Made by a program: the position numbers and the translations under genes | Notes under the pieces: model-generated | What the model was told of the DNA's origin: nothing | Seen by the model: only the letters and a program-made list of their open reading frames with translations | Databases searched by the model: none | Shown: piece by piece, positions 53,773-63,465 of the stretch | Position numbering within the stretch: position 1 is the stretch's first letter | How the letters are laid out: each line of letters starts with the position of its first letter | Source: Hippopus hippopus | Lineage: Eukaryota; Mollusca; Bivalvia; Cardiida; Cardiidae | Length of the DNA stretch: 64,000 bases | Direction: 5' to 3' | NCBI GenBank assembly: GCA_946811185.2 | Contig: OX328105.1 | Coordinates: forward strand, 37,698,974 to 37,762,973

Positions 53773-53960
53773 GTCGCGTTTGAAAATGGATTCTCCAGAA
53801 AGACAACGTACATCGTGTTCACGATTGCCTACGTCTTGATTCTTGGTTGTAACACCGTGTTCTTTATGCCACGTGATCGTCTTAACCCAACTCGTTTAAA
53901 ACGACATGTAGACAAAATGGATAAAAAAGGAAAAGAAAAACAACAGTTTTTAACCAACAG
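53773..53960 (+). CDS. Exon 6: sixth membrane segment and basic central loop
   Basis: Residues 230-291 plus two bases of S292. Segment 6 is about 240-261 and ends in FFMPRDRLNPT, the counterpart of FLLMPRGHIP in SLC43A3. The rest (about 263-291) is a lysine/arginine-rich cytoplasmic loop, shorter than the mammalian one. The donor is gttaag, and the acceptor tttcag closes a 594-bp intron. Confidence 0.9.
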
Positions 53961-54234
53961 GTTAAGAATTCTTTTTGATAAATTCGTTCTCAGCTTAACT
54001 AAATTCTTTCTAAGCTTTAATGGATGTCTTTGCCAACTTGTCACATAAACGCCCTTGTTTTCGGTGAAATAAAACCATTACGATTTTTTTTTCGTGACAA
54101 ACAGTGACGTAACACTTTATCTAGGACGTTTTTCACCTTCACGTAAGACACATATCGAAAAAAGCCAAAAAAGAACCGGATGTACTCATACGAAAAACGT
54201 CAACAAGACTTAACTTTTCAAAAGTGGTTCCCTC

Positions 54235-54455
54235 AATTAATAACCCCGTGTTTCAACGACCCAGAAGGAAAAGGCTTATGCAAACATTACTGGAAAAGGA
54301 AAACATGCTGCTAACCAGCATTTTCTCCTTTTCCCATGATGTTTTCTAGCTTTCCCAAGACAAACCCCATAATTTGAGACAACTTTCATGACTTGTCTGC
54401 AAACTCATTTAATTTTGACAGCGCGAAAATTTTGTCATCTGGTAAAAGGTTCAAG
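54235..54455 (+). repeat. D-family palindrome
   Basis: AACGACCCAGAAGGAAAAGG C, ATTACTGGAAAAGGAAAACA TGCTGCTAACCAGCATTTTC TCC, and the AATTTTGACAGCGCGAAAAT flank. Confidence 0.85.
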
Positions 54456-54474
54456 ACATATTAACTGATATTTT

Positions 54475-55270
54475 TAGCTCACCTTAGCACGAGAGTGAAC
54501 TTTCGTGATCGTGCTGTCCGTCGTCAACCTTTTTCTTGCGTACGCTTCAGAGGTCACGTGTTCAGTCCAATACTCATTAAAGTTTGTCAGAATGTTGGTA
54601 TGGGCGATCACTCAATCGACTTTGAAAATGGGTCACATCAGGTCAAAAAGTAGATCACTGTGGCAAATCGTAGAAAAACCTTGTGTTCACTCTAGAGGCG
54701 ACACTTTCCGTCCAGTTCTTTTGAAAATTCGTCTAAATCATTGTCTTGATAATATCTCCAATGAGTTTGAAATTGGCTACAGAGATGGAAAAAAAAGGTC
54801 ACTCGGACAAATCTTTGAATATCCTTGTGTGTACTGTAGAGGCCATTCTTTAGTCCAATATTCTTAAAAACTGTTAAACATATTTGTATTGATGAAAATA
54901 TGTCTCAACAGCTTAAAACGTAGGCCACTGGGACAAACGTTAGAAAAACTTTGTGAGCACCACATTTTCAGTCCAATACTCATGAAAGTTGATCAGAATG
55001 TTTGTCTTGATGTGACGATATTGGTTAGGTAGGGTCAAACAGTATGTCACTGAGTCAAATATTTGAAAAAAAAACGACCTTTGGTACACTTTAGAGGTCA
55101 CAATTTCAGTCTAGTACTCATGATAGTTGGTCAGAATGTTTGTCGGACAAATTAGAACATGTGCAACTGTAGGGTCAAATTGTAGTTCACTTAGTCATGG
55201 TGACTCTACTTCGTATAATTCTCTCAAAGGTACACACGGTCAAATGAGCGATTAAGGGCCACAGTGGTCC
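54475..55270. repeat. Degenerate tandem repeat, about 130-140 bp units
   Basis: The phrases (C/G)TCAGAATGTT(G/T)GT, AAACCTTGTGT.CACT.TAGAGG, .CAGTCCAATACTCATGAAAG and GGTCA.ACAGT recur four to five times. The ends, TAGCTCACCTTAGCACGAGA and CAAATGAGCGATTAAGGGCC, are complementary in part (GCTCA...TGAGC). The 120-codon ORF at 54505 lies inside it and is not considered a gene. Confidence 0.75.
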
Positions 55271-55520
55271 TCTTGTATGTTTATGGCAACTAGAATTCTA
55301 AAGCATGAAGCCGTATGTACGAATCTGTAATAGTGAGCAAGAAAGTTTTTTTGATAAAAAGAAGTCCACATTCTCAACCAATCGCTAATTACTGTACACT
55401 TCAGTCTAATACCAAGAAGCAGACAAAAGCTGGCGTTTACAGCCATGCGAAAAAAAAATCAAAGATTCAGGATCACGTAATATTCGTACTGACATTTAAT
55501 CATTCTTACTTGTTTTACAG

Positions 55521-55681
55521 CTATGACAAGTCTTCAGAACCATCCCTGTGTTATACGCTGGTCTCAGCTCAATACGTTTTACATGTATACTGGATGAGTG
55601 TTCAGGGTATTCGTTTTGTCACTTTTCTGGGGTTCCTCAATGCATGGCTAGCTTCCAGATTTCATGAAAACAAACAATTGG
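55521..55681 (+). CDS. Exon 7: seventh membrane segment
   Basis: Completes S292, encodes residues 293-345 and gives one base of E346. YVLHVYWMSVQGIRFVTFLG corresponds to the [20 protein letters not shown] region of SLC43A3. Acceptor ttacag, donor gtatgt. A SINE inserted only about 40 bp after the donor (55722 onward). Confidence 0.9.
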
Positions 55682-55721
55682 GTATGTGTAGTTCAGATCT
55701 CAATGACCAATGCTCCCTAGC

Positions 55722-55928
55722 CGAGCCCCGGTAGCGCAGTCGGTAGCGTACATGACTCAAGAACAGGGGGTCGCTGATTCGATTCCCGGCTTTGCCTATT
55801 TCTTTCCGAGGACTGATAACAGTCATTGCGACAGGATTCATTCCTCTCTCAACACTGATCATTGTTTCGACGGTGGTTATGTGGGAAAGCAGCCAGCGGC
55901 TTGGAAAGAATATTGTGCGGAGTACGAA
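55722..55928 (+). repeat. tRNA-derived SINE after exon 7, tail missing
   Basis: CCGAGCCCCGGTAGCGCAGT CGG (A box), GCTGATTCGATTCCCGGC (B box), TTCCGAGGACTGATAACAGT C, GTGGGAAAGCAGCCAGCGGC. Sense orientation, 41 bp downstream of the exon 7 donor. Confidence 0.85.
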
Positions 55929-56154
55929 ACTTCAATAGTTAAACCGTTCGTCACCTACATGATACATGTAATAATTGTTAATGTTTATGTCTGTTTATAC
56001 TTGCTTTGGTAAATAAATGTCACAATGTCCTTTATCTGGTATGTATAACAATGCACTATGCCCTTTACTTAACTAATAAATAACTTTTCCATTGGCTATA
56101 AATACAGTCCTACGGCAAGATGAAGAGAAAGTTTAGCTTTAATCGAAAATAAAT

Positions 56155-56255
56155 TAGTGGACAGTGTATATCAGAGATCAGACTGTAGGTTTTGTGCAGT
56201 CTGATCTTAATATACACTGCCCACAAACGCTCCTGATGTCGTCAACAGTAAGGAA
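56155..56255 (-). repeat. A-family hairpin fragment
   Basis: GTGGACAGTGTATATCAGAG ATCAGACTGTAGGTTTTGTG mirrored to ATATACACTGCCCAC. Confidence 0.75.
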
Positions 56256-56264
56256 AGAGTTGAA

Positions 56265-56425
56265 CAATCCTCAGATTTAACGATCCTCAGACAGAAGGCT
56301 TTTTACAATACAGTAGAAAATGTAGAAAGTACTTACCAGTAATTTCTTCTTTTCCCACAATCTTTTCTGTCCGATCTATAACTTATTACATCATTTGAGC
56401 AACCTATGATTGGTCGTTTGCGCAT
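56265..56425 (+). repeat. D-family palindrome, diverged
   Basis: TAACGATCCTCAGACAGAAG GC, ACTTACCAGTAATTTCTTCT TTTCCCACAATC. Confidence 0.65.
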
Positions 56426-56448
56426 GCGTTGACTATGGATAAATAAAA

Positions 56449-56669
56449 ACTGAGCCATGCTCTGTGAAAAGGAATTTAATGCATCTATAAAAAGTATCCT
56501 TTTTGCTATTGGTCAATTTTCTGCATGTCAAAGAACCAAACTAACTCATGATTCAGTAGATCGTTAGAGAAAATGGATTTTTTTTTTATCCATGATTATC
56601 CAATGGCTTACTTGATATATTGTATTTCGGAGATGCTTTAAACCTCCTTTTCCCAGAGTCCGACTCAAA
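56449..56669 (+). repeat. B-family MITE lacking its hairpin
   Basis: TGAGCCATGCTCTGTGAAAA to CCCAGAGTCCGACTCA; the internal CCTGCGC palindrome is deleted. Confidence 0.8.
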
Positions 56670-56792
56670 TCCTTTCATCTGCCAAAGGGGTTTGCTTTTA
56701 ATTTTCTGAATGATATCGATCCACTGTAATAACTTTTTTCCACGAAAGAGGCGGTCAGTCAATTAGTCATACCAAATGCTAGTAAAGTTATA

Positions 56793-57002
56793 TTAACCCT
56801 TAGGCTGCTAAGCTTGACTCAATGGCCTTTTGCGGACAGTGTAGATCAAGATCAGACTGCACAGAACGTGCAGTCTGATCTTGGATCTATACTGTCCGAT
56901 AAAAAGATATATTTTCTAAAAAAAACAAAACTTTAAAAGCCAAATTCGGGTTTTTACTATCGGCTTGAAAGTTTTTTTCTAAGTTATGTAGCAGGTTACT
57001 TA
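56793..57002 (+). repeat. A-family MITE, full length
   Basis: TTAACCCTTAGGCTGCTAAG to TTATGTAGCAGGTTACTTAA. A J element begins at its right border. Confidence 0.9.
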
Positions 57003-57375
57003 AAGGCCCAGTAAAAGTCAAAATATCAAAGCATGTGTCATAATACATTTAAATTTAAATCATACCATTTAAAAGTATTGAAAATATATTGGAGATGACA
57101 GTCTGTTATAGTGTGATCGGGCCATATGTTAGTCGCTGGCAGAAAAAAGTATTTTAAAATCAGGCAAAAAGTAAACAAAAGACACAGCTACCTGGCAGGT
57201 TTTAACCTAGTTTCAAAATTAATTTCTCTGTCAGCGACTAACGCTTGGACCGACCGTACAATGACAGATCGTCATATTCGCAATAATTTACATACTTTTA
57301 GATGGTATGATACAATTTCAAATGCATTTTAATACCCGCTTTGTTTACATTTGGACTTTATCGTTACTTGAAGGT
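56998..57375. repeat. J-family MITE
   Basis: TTAAAGGCCCAGTAAAAGTC to CGCTTTGTTTACATTTGGAC TT; interior as in 39499-39862. Confidence 0.8.
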
Positions 57376-57596
57376 TTAACAAGGAGAAGTCAAAAACGTT
57401 ATATTATATTTCATGTGTCTATTTTTAGAAATGTTATGGGTAAAGAAATGTCGTAATTTAAGCTGGGTGGAATTATTTCCCCGTCACAGTGAATATTTTC
57501 CTCCTGCCGAAAATCTGGAACTACCGTTTTAAGTTTTTTAAGTTTGAAAAGTGGCATTCGTTGACAAAATAATCAGAGGAAATATAACATATAATT

Positions 57597-57752
57597 TATT
57601 TCATCAGCTTGTGGTTAATATGGGGAAATATTTGCCGAAAAAGGGAAAGGTTCGCGAAAATAACTCGTGCCTTACGGCACTCGTTATTTTCGCATACCTT
57701 TCCCTTTTGAGGCAAATATTTCCCTATATTAACCACAAGCTGATGAAATAAA
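57597..57752. repeat. K-family palindrome, full copy
   Basis: ATTTCATCAGCTTGTGGTTA ATATGGGGAAATATTTGCC pairs with the right arm TATTAACCACAAGCTGATGA AAT. The centre CGCGAAAATAACTCGTGCCT TACGGCACTCG gives arms of about 75 bases. Confidence 0.9.
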
Positions 57753-57824
57753 CTCTATATCCTTAATGTTTTCAAATAGAATTGGTAATCCGTACCCTGC
57801 TCATCACGACCTGATTTTCTTTGC

Positions 57825-57895
57825 ACAGATGTGTCGACAGACTGCATGCTCATCCATGCAGTCCGATCTTTGTCTAGGTACAGCCTTCTGTTTAT
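57825..57895 (+). repeat. A-like hairpin fragment
   Basis: CAGACTGCATGCTCATCCAT GCAGTCCGATC core only. Confidence 0.55.
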
Positions 57896-58155
57896 ACTGT
57901 TTAAACTTTACCTAACCTATTTAATGTAAAAGATAGGATCCCACTTCGAGGATCGAGGTTACCGTCAGAGTGCCTGATTTAAGAGAAGAAAAATCATTTT
58001 CAGCCAGGACAACATAGATATACCCCAGTGTTTAAACTCTAAGGCAGTTTCAGCATAGCAGACAATGCAGATGCCAGATTGAAAGCATTTTTCGTTCAGT
58101 TTGAACTTCATAAACACAGTCCTCAAAATCATTCATATTTATAATACGCTCTCAG

Positions 58156-58190
58156 GGGATGATGATGATGATCGGATGATGATGATGATT
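58156..58190 (+). repeat. (GAT)n microsatellite before exon 8
   Basis: GATGATGATGATGATCGGAT GATGATGATGATG, 31 bases upstream of exon 8. Confidence 0.9.
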
Positions 58191-58220
58191 GTTTAAATTG
58201 GGCTGTATGTATATTTACAG

Positions 58221-58322
58221 AAAGTTACTACCTAAGTGCGTTCTCCTACACGACATTAGGAACGGCCGTCTCTGCAATAACGGCAGGTCTGTTACATGAC
58301 TGTCAGAGAAGAAAATTCATTG
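58221..58322 (+). CDS. Exon 8: eighth membrane segment and MFS loop
   Basis: Completes E346, encodes residues 347-379 and gives one base of G380. Segment 8 (about 349-371) runs into GLLHDCQRRKF, matching the GLLMDRLKQKY loop of SLC43A3, the basic cytoplasmic loop typical of major facilitators. Acceptor ttacag, donor gtaggt. Confidence 0.9.
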
Positions 58323-59635
58323 GTAGGTAGATGCTGTCAGTGTTCATATGTTTTAAAGTACTGTGTTATTCCTTATCCAATTTATTATTGTAGACTATTA
58401 CAAAAATACAGATATCATATAGAGTTTCTTGGCCTTTTACGAGAATAATATGACTGAAACAACGAATTCAAAAACTGTACACACGCCCTTATAAGTGCAT
58501 GTTTGTCATGGTCATAATTCTCCTCAAAGTGCACCAGTGGTATTATAAGACATTATGAAAACTAAAGATGTACAGTACAGATTGGTGAGGTTAACAATTT
58601 TTCAACAATTAGACCACCTTCATCAATCATGGAAAAGCTTTTTACGCAACAGATTTGTGATTGAAAAAAAAATGTACTCCGGTAAACGCCCTCCTGGTTA
58701 TGATGGTTATTACTGTGCGCGAGCGTGTTAACTTTTTTTTGGACAATCTGAGACCACCATTCCAGTGCCTCTTTGATAAATTCATGGTACGAACAGTAGA
58801 ATACTGGATAATCCAGGGACGATAAATGAACTTTTGTTACAGAGTAATGAAGGCAATCGTGTTACCTGGATATAGCAGGGTCTCACCAGAAATTGGCTCT
58901 GTTGGTTATTTTTGATTAACTGTCGGATAAAAGTCATCATTATTGGCCTCGGATAATAGTGAGTGCGGGAAATCATGGTGTGATCCACAACAGGGTAGTC
59001 CACATAATGTACTAAAGTTACCCTAACAGAATCAAGAAAATTTTAATGCATAGCATCAAGGTCACTGCGAAATTGAAGGCCAAAAAACTTCACAGTCCTG
59101 ATGAAAATATCCGTAAAATTGTCCTTATCCCGGTACCTGTGAAGATTGTGATCATAGATATTTACAATTCCCTTGTTTTTCATTGATAGATTAAGTCACT
59201 TTCAAGATCACTTGATTTCGCGGGCTAAGTTAAAAGGGGAAAGCAAATGCTTTGCTGCATATAATTATGTAACTTTTGGCTGTCTTTTTCTTTCGAATCG
59301 GATTGGCTAATATAATATTGCTGGGATAGAAAAAAAAGAGGGTTCAAGGAATACCACACGCTTTAACTAGATCTTGTATTTTTTTACTTAAGACTGGGTT
59401 ACCTTTTATTTAGATATTTTGATACCAAAACAAAAATAGTTAACAGCCATCACACGAAAAGACATTGGCGTCATTCCTAAGCGGATGGAAATATAGTCCG
59501 CGGCGACGAAAGTCATCTGTATATGGCCACAGTCCCATCTGCTTTCGTCTTGCTGACCATTTGTGTAAACTTTGATGCAGAAAGAAAAAATGTTCGTTGT
59601 GAGCATTTTTCTTATTGCCACATGATTTCACGTGT
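58323..59635. other. Intron 8 stretch without a clear element
   Basis: AT-rich, no recognised exon. The 73- and 71-codon minus-strand frames at 58782 and 59406 have no splice context or family match. Confidence 0.35.
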
Positions 59636-59975
59636 ATTCATGCATTAAACCTTGGTAACAAGCACATATTTCTACCCGTTTTCGTGCATTGAGCATTGGT
59701 AACAAGCACATATTTCTACGTGTTTTTAAGCATTAAACCTTGGTAACAAGCACATATTTCTACGTGTTTTCGTGCATTGAACCTTGGTAACAAGCACATA
59801 TTTCTACGTGTTTTCGTGCATTGAGCACTGGTAACAAGCACATATTTCTACGTGTTTTCGTGCATTGAGCATTGGTAACGAGCACAGTCATGTTTTCACG
59901 TATTTTTCATGCATTAAACTTGGTAACAAGTACATGTTTCATGCATAGAACCTTGGTTACAAGCGCATGTTTTCA
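59636..59975. repeat. 44-bp minisatellite, about 7 units
   Basis: Units read TGGTAACAAGCACATATTTC TACGTGTTTTCGTGCATTGA with small changes, decaying at both ends. Located in intron 8. Confidence 0.9.
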
Positions 59976-60064
59976 TCAATTATTCAGTCTATGCTTTCCC
60001 TTATATTTTTGTTTACATGAAGTTTACATAAAGTTGCCCGGGAAAAACTATACAAAATTAACTG

Positions 60065-60298
60065 TGTTTCTTTAAATGGTTACCAAACAACAGAATTTTA
60101 ACTTTGTCCAAATTCAAAGCATTTACAGACGACAAATAAAACCAACCTCTAATGATGGGATTTTGATATTTTAAAACTCATTGTGGGAAAAGGAGAAAAT
60201 TGTGGTTACCCGCATTTTCCTATTTTCCTTCAATGCTTCAAATGGCTGTTATCTTCACGGTCGTCAAAGCTAGGGATTGTGTCGTAAAGAGTTCATTA
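60065..60298 (+). repeat. D-family palindrome before exon 9
   Basis: GTTACCAAACAACAGAATTT, TTGTGGGAAAAGGAGAAAAT TGTGGTTACCCGCATTTTCC, GTGTCGTAAAGAGTTCATTA. Ends about 36 bp before the exon 9 acceptor. Confidence 0.8.
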
Positions 60299-60333
60299 TT
60301 CCACCACATATATTTCTATTCTTTGTTTCCTAG

Positions 60334-60520
60334 GTAAGGAAGATTACACCAGAAAGCGACTGCCCATAGTGCTGCCGTTAGTGATTACAACTCTTTTGTC
60401 CATTATTACCACGGCCTTGACCTTTGTTACCATGGAGACGATACTGTACATTGTGTTTATACTGTTTACAATCTACAGATCGTACTTATTCTCGTTCGAG
60501 GTCACCTTCATCAACGATGT
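60334..60520 (+). CDS. Exon 9: ninth and tenth membrane segments
   Basis: Completes G380, encodes residues 381-441 and gives two bases of V442. A short charged linker (KEDYTRKR) leads into two hydrophobic segments (about 389-410 and 413-435). The donor is gtatgt at 60521, and the acceptor tttcctag follows a clear pyrimidine tract. Confidence 0.9.
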
Positions 60521-60892
60521 GTATGTTGTTTTATTTTCTTCCTACGCCGTTGCATTTCTTTAAAGGTTATAACTTCGTGGAACAAAAACACAGCGCTGTG
60601 ACCAAATACATTTTTAAAGAAAGTTTCCTTTTTTCTACAAAAGGAACTATCCACAGTTTTGAAAGCGTACAATAAATTCTTTTAGATGAAAAGATTTACA
60701 TTGTCAACAGGCAACTTTTTAGAAACGTATCATCAAAAAGAACATAATTTCAGTTTGCTACAGTGATTTCCTAATTTTATCTTTATTCTTTTACGTGTTT
60801 CAGATATCACCTACTATTTTTCCCATAATTTGTCATCATTAGACAAAAGTAAATATTGATCAGTTTTCTGTACTTTTCTGTTTTCGAACCAG

Positions 60893-61013
60893 CTTTCCAA
60901 TGGAGTATTTCACAGTTCTGTTTGGCGTGCTTCATTCATCTGCCGGACTTTCTGGTTTACTGCAGTTCCCGTTATTCCAGTGGCATCAGTCGTATGATCA
61001 AGCTCCGGTACAT
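60893..61013 (+). CDS. Exon 10: eleventh membrane segment
   Basis: Completes V442 and encodes residues 443-482, ending in phase 0. FPMEYFTVLFGVLHSSAGLS aligns with AFPSEHFGKLFGLVMALSA of SLC43A3, one of the best conserved parts of the family, and GLLQFPLF with SLLQFPIF. The donor is a strong gtaagt, and a B-family palindromic repeat begins within about 5-7 bases of the exon end. The acceptor context (tcgaaccag) is weakly pyrimidine-rich. Confidence 0.9.
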
Positions 61014-61017
61014 GTAA

Positions 61018-61276
61018 GTAAGCCATGCTCTGTGAAAAAAAGGGCCTAATGCATCTGCCAAAAGTATCGACCCAGGTCAGCCTGCGCAATCTGCGCAGGC
61101 TGACCTGGGCCGAAACCTTTCGCTATAGGTCAATTTTCTGCATGTCAAAGGACCAAAGTATCTCATGATTCAGTCAGTTAATATGAATTTTTATGGATCC
61201 ATAATTTTAAGATAGCTTGCTAGGTATGACGTATCATGGAGATGTATTAAACCCCTTTTCACAGAGCATGCATCAA
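61018..61276 (+). repeat. B-family MITE touching the exon 10 donor
   Basis: The left end TAAGCCATGCTCTGTG begins within the gtaagtaa donor region of exon 10 (exon end 61013). Internal GACCCAGGTCAGCCTGCGCA ATCTGCGCAGGCTGACCTGG hairpin; right end CACAGAGCATGCATCA. Confidence 0.88.
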
Positions 61277-61379
61277 GTGTATTCTAACTGGGAGTGGGGG
61301 CAGGTTCTATTATAAACCATTTAAAAGTCCGAAAATCGGAAGTTTAGCCAAATGACCCTTTACCAAACAATTCTGTGTT

Positions 61380-61685
61380 CTTAAAGGCCCAGTAGCAGCC
61401 AAAAGTAAACGAAGCGGGTGTTAAAATGCATTTAAAATTTAAATCATACTTTCAAAAATATGGAAATTATTGTGAAGTTGACACTGTGTTATTTTAGGGT
61501 CGGTCCAAGTGTTAGTCGTCAGCAGAAAAATGAATTTTAACATCAGGTAAAATGTATACAAAAAAAAAATAGAGCGACCTTACAACTTTTGACCGACTTT
61601 TAAAAATTCAATTTTCAGCCAGCGACAAACACTTTGATCGACCGTACAATAACAGATTGTCACCTTCACAATAATTTCCATGCTT
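61380..61685. repeat. J-family MITE, right end cut by an A element
   Basis: TTAAAGGCCCAGTAGCAGCC AAAAGTAAACGAAGCGGG; interior CTTTGATCGACCGTACAATA AC. The expected right terminus is replaced by TTTAACCTTTAGACTGC of the A element at 61686. Confidence 0.75.
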
Positions 61686-61896
61686 TTAACCTTTAGACTG
61701 CTAAGCGCGACTCGCGGACCTTTTGCGGGCAGTGTAGATCAAGATCAGACTGCACAGTACGTGCAGTCTGATCTTGGATCTGCACTGTCCGATGAGGAGA
61801 TATCTTTTCTCCAAAAATGCCTTTGAAATAGGAAAATAAGGGTTTTTACTATCAGTTTGAAAGTTTTATTTAATTTATTTAACAGGATAAGGGTTA
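61686..61896 (+). repeat. A-family MITE, full length
   Basis: TTAACCTTTAGACTGCTAAG to ATTTAACAGGATAAGGGTTAA, inserted at the end of a J element. Confidence 0.9.
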
Positions 61897-62066
61897 AAAG
61901 ATATGTCGTTTGGTAGAGGGTTAATCCCCATCCTTAAAAAAAAGATGGACAACAGCAAACACTGTAGATTCAGAGCAGACGCCGAAAATAGGACGTTTGA
62001 TTTTAAATCTTCACCTTTTCCCTAGGAGTGGAGAAAGGCCTATTCGTCTAGATAGGGTATGAATCA

Positions 62067-62285
62067 TTGAGCCATGCTATGTGAAAAAGAGGCTTAATGC
62101 ATCACCTGGATCGAACCCTTTTGCTATTGTTAAATTTTCTGCATGTGAAAGGGCAGTTCTACCTCCCGATTCAATCGGTTGTTAGTCAAAATGGATTTTA
62201 TGAATCCATAATTACGAATGACTTGATCTGTATTATGCATCACAGAGATGTATTAAATCCCATTTTGCCAGAGCACAGCTCATTT
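62067..62285 (+). repeat. B-family MITE without hairpin
   Basis: TTGAGCCATGCTATGTGAAA to CCAGAGCACAGCTCAT. Confidence 0.8.
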
Positions 62286-62344
62286 CTTGTTTATGCAGTA
62301 AAAGTAAGCACATGCCTCAGTAAACCGTAGAACAAATGGTCCTG

Positions 62345-62550
62345 TGTTATAACCACCCTGACGGAGGTGTCTTTTGAAAACAGTGGGGAAAAAAGAAATG
62401 TTGTTAGCCAACATTTTCTCTTTAACCCCACAATGTTTAACATTCCAAAGACAAATCTCATTATTTGAGCCGTATTTTATTTGTCGGCAGCAGTGTATTT
62501 GATTTTGACTATTGGTAAATTTTGTCGCCAAGTAAATAGTTGATCGCATG
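62345..62550 (+). repeat. D-family palindrome
   Basis: AACCACCCTGACGGAGGTG, AACAGTGGGGAAAAAAGAAA TGTTGTTAGCCAACATTTTC TC, ATTTGTCGGCAGCAGTGTAT TTGATTTTGAC. Confidence 0.8.
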
Positions 62551-62705
62551 TCTATAGACCGCTCTTATTTTACGGAAAAGTTTTTTTTTTTCCAGGCAAA
62601 AATAGGTTATAGAATGAGATATCTATCTCCTTCTTCATTTCTTGTTCACGTTTGATCTGATTTTGTCATTTTCATAAATAAAAAAAAAATCTCCTCATAC
62701 CTAGA

Positions 62706-62974
62706 TGAACCGTGCTCTGGCAAAAGGGGGCTTAATGCATCTCCGTAATTATTCTACCAAGCAAGTCATTACATAATCATGGCACCATAAAATCCATTTC
62801 GTCTATATATAAATCCGCTGAATCATGAGGTACACTAGTTCTTTGATAAGCAGAAAAAAATACCGGAAACAAAAAGTTTCGGCCCAGGTCAGCCTGCGCA
62901 GACTGCGCAGGCTGACCTGGGTCGATACTTTTTGCAGATGCAATGAGCCCCCTTTTCACAAAGCATTGCTCAGA
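62706..62974 (-). repeat. B-family MITE before exon 11
   Basis: AACCGTGCTCTGGCAAAAGG to CACAAAGCATTGCTCAG; perfect internal hairpin. Ends about 47 bp before the exon 11 acceptor. Confidence 0.9.
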
Positions 62975-63021
62975 TAAATTTGATGAACAAACTGATTGTA
63001 TTGTTTTCTATTATTTTTCAG

Positions 63022-63174
63022 GTAAACACGTTTCTGATTGGTCTAGAAGTCACAGCACTTATCCATCCGTTTTACATTTGGTTTAAATGCAAGCGACATA
63101 AAGCCAGATCGATCGAGTTTTCCTTGAACTATGACTTAGATATAGTGGCTGACATGAAAAAAGTGGCGATATAA
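63022..63174 (+). CDS. Exon 11: last membrane segment, C-terminus and stop
   Basis: Residues 483-532 and the TAA stop. VNTFLIGLEVTALIHPFYIW corresponds to VNVMFMLAILLTFFHPFLVY of SLC43A3. The tail is hydrophilic (KCKRHKARSIEF ... MKKVAI). The acceptor is tttcag. Confidence 0.92.
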   Translation, partial: VNTFLIGLEVTALIHPFYIWFKCKRHKARSIEFSLNYDLDIVADMKKVAI

Positions 63175-63179
63175 TATAC

Positions 63180-63185
63180 AATAAA
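63180..63185 (+). promoter_or_regulatory. Poly(A) signal AATAAA
   Basis: A canonical AATAAA begins 6 bases after the last base of the stop codon. If used, the 3' UTR would be only about 20-35 bases. Longer transcripts ending further downstream are possible; a D-family palindrome starts at about 63235. Confidence 0.55.
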
Positions 63186-63234
63186 GCGAGATTATTTTGG
63201 CACAGCGGGTTCTTGGTTATTTATGACTTTGTTT

Positions 63235-63465
63235 AACTTTTGGCCAAACTATCCAAAATTTCAAGGGCTCTATGAAAAGACGCTTTAAAAAAATGGGGAA
63301 AAGGAGAAACTGCTGGTAAACAGCCTATTTTCCTTTTTCCACAATGCTTGCTTTTCTCTCATTTTCAGGATAATTTCATCATTTGTCGTACATTTCATTT
63401 GACGTCTGCAATTGCTTTCGCTAAATGGAAGAGTTAAATTTTGCCGTTTGGTAAAAAGTTACTTT
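63235..63465 (+). repeat. D-family palindrome just after the gene
   Basis: GGGGAAAAGGAGAAACTGCT GGTAAACAGCCTATTTTCCT TTTTCCACAATG, flank TGACGTCTGCAATTGCTTTC G. Confidence 0.8.

Larger units (their letters stand above)
31198..63185 (+). other. SLC43A3-like transporter gene, 11-exon model
   Basis: Eleven exons (31198-31431, 38765-39000, 47349-47395, 48516-48592, 53086-53178, 53773-53960, 55521-55681, 58221-58322, 60334-60520, 60893-61013, 63022-63174) give 1599 nt, a 532-residue protein plus stop with no internal stop. All introns are GT-AG and all phases match. The protein has about twelve hydrophobic segments (rough residues 12-34, 122-144, 149-170, 174-191, 206-228, 240-261, 310-335, 349-371, 389-410, 413-435, 447-470, 485-505), as expected of the major facilitator superfamily. 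Recognisable SLC43 landmarks in order: LFGWSSMLYVLKSEEF after segment 1, TNIQ and LQST around segments 4-5, FFMPRDRLNP after segment 6, GLLHDCQRRKF after segment 8 and FPMEYFTVLFG before segment 11. Human SLC43A3 is about 490 residues; the excess here is mostly the loop between segments 1 and 2. SLC43A3 transports purine nucleobases in mammals, while SLC43A1/A2 carry neutral amino acids. Family membership is strong; the substrate is inference. Confidence 0.9.

Noticed and set aside
54505..54867. 120-codon ORF in intron 6
   Set aside because: Lies in a degenerate tandem repeat, and the frame is not kept between units.
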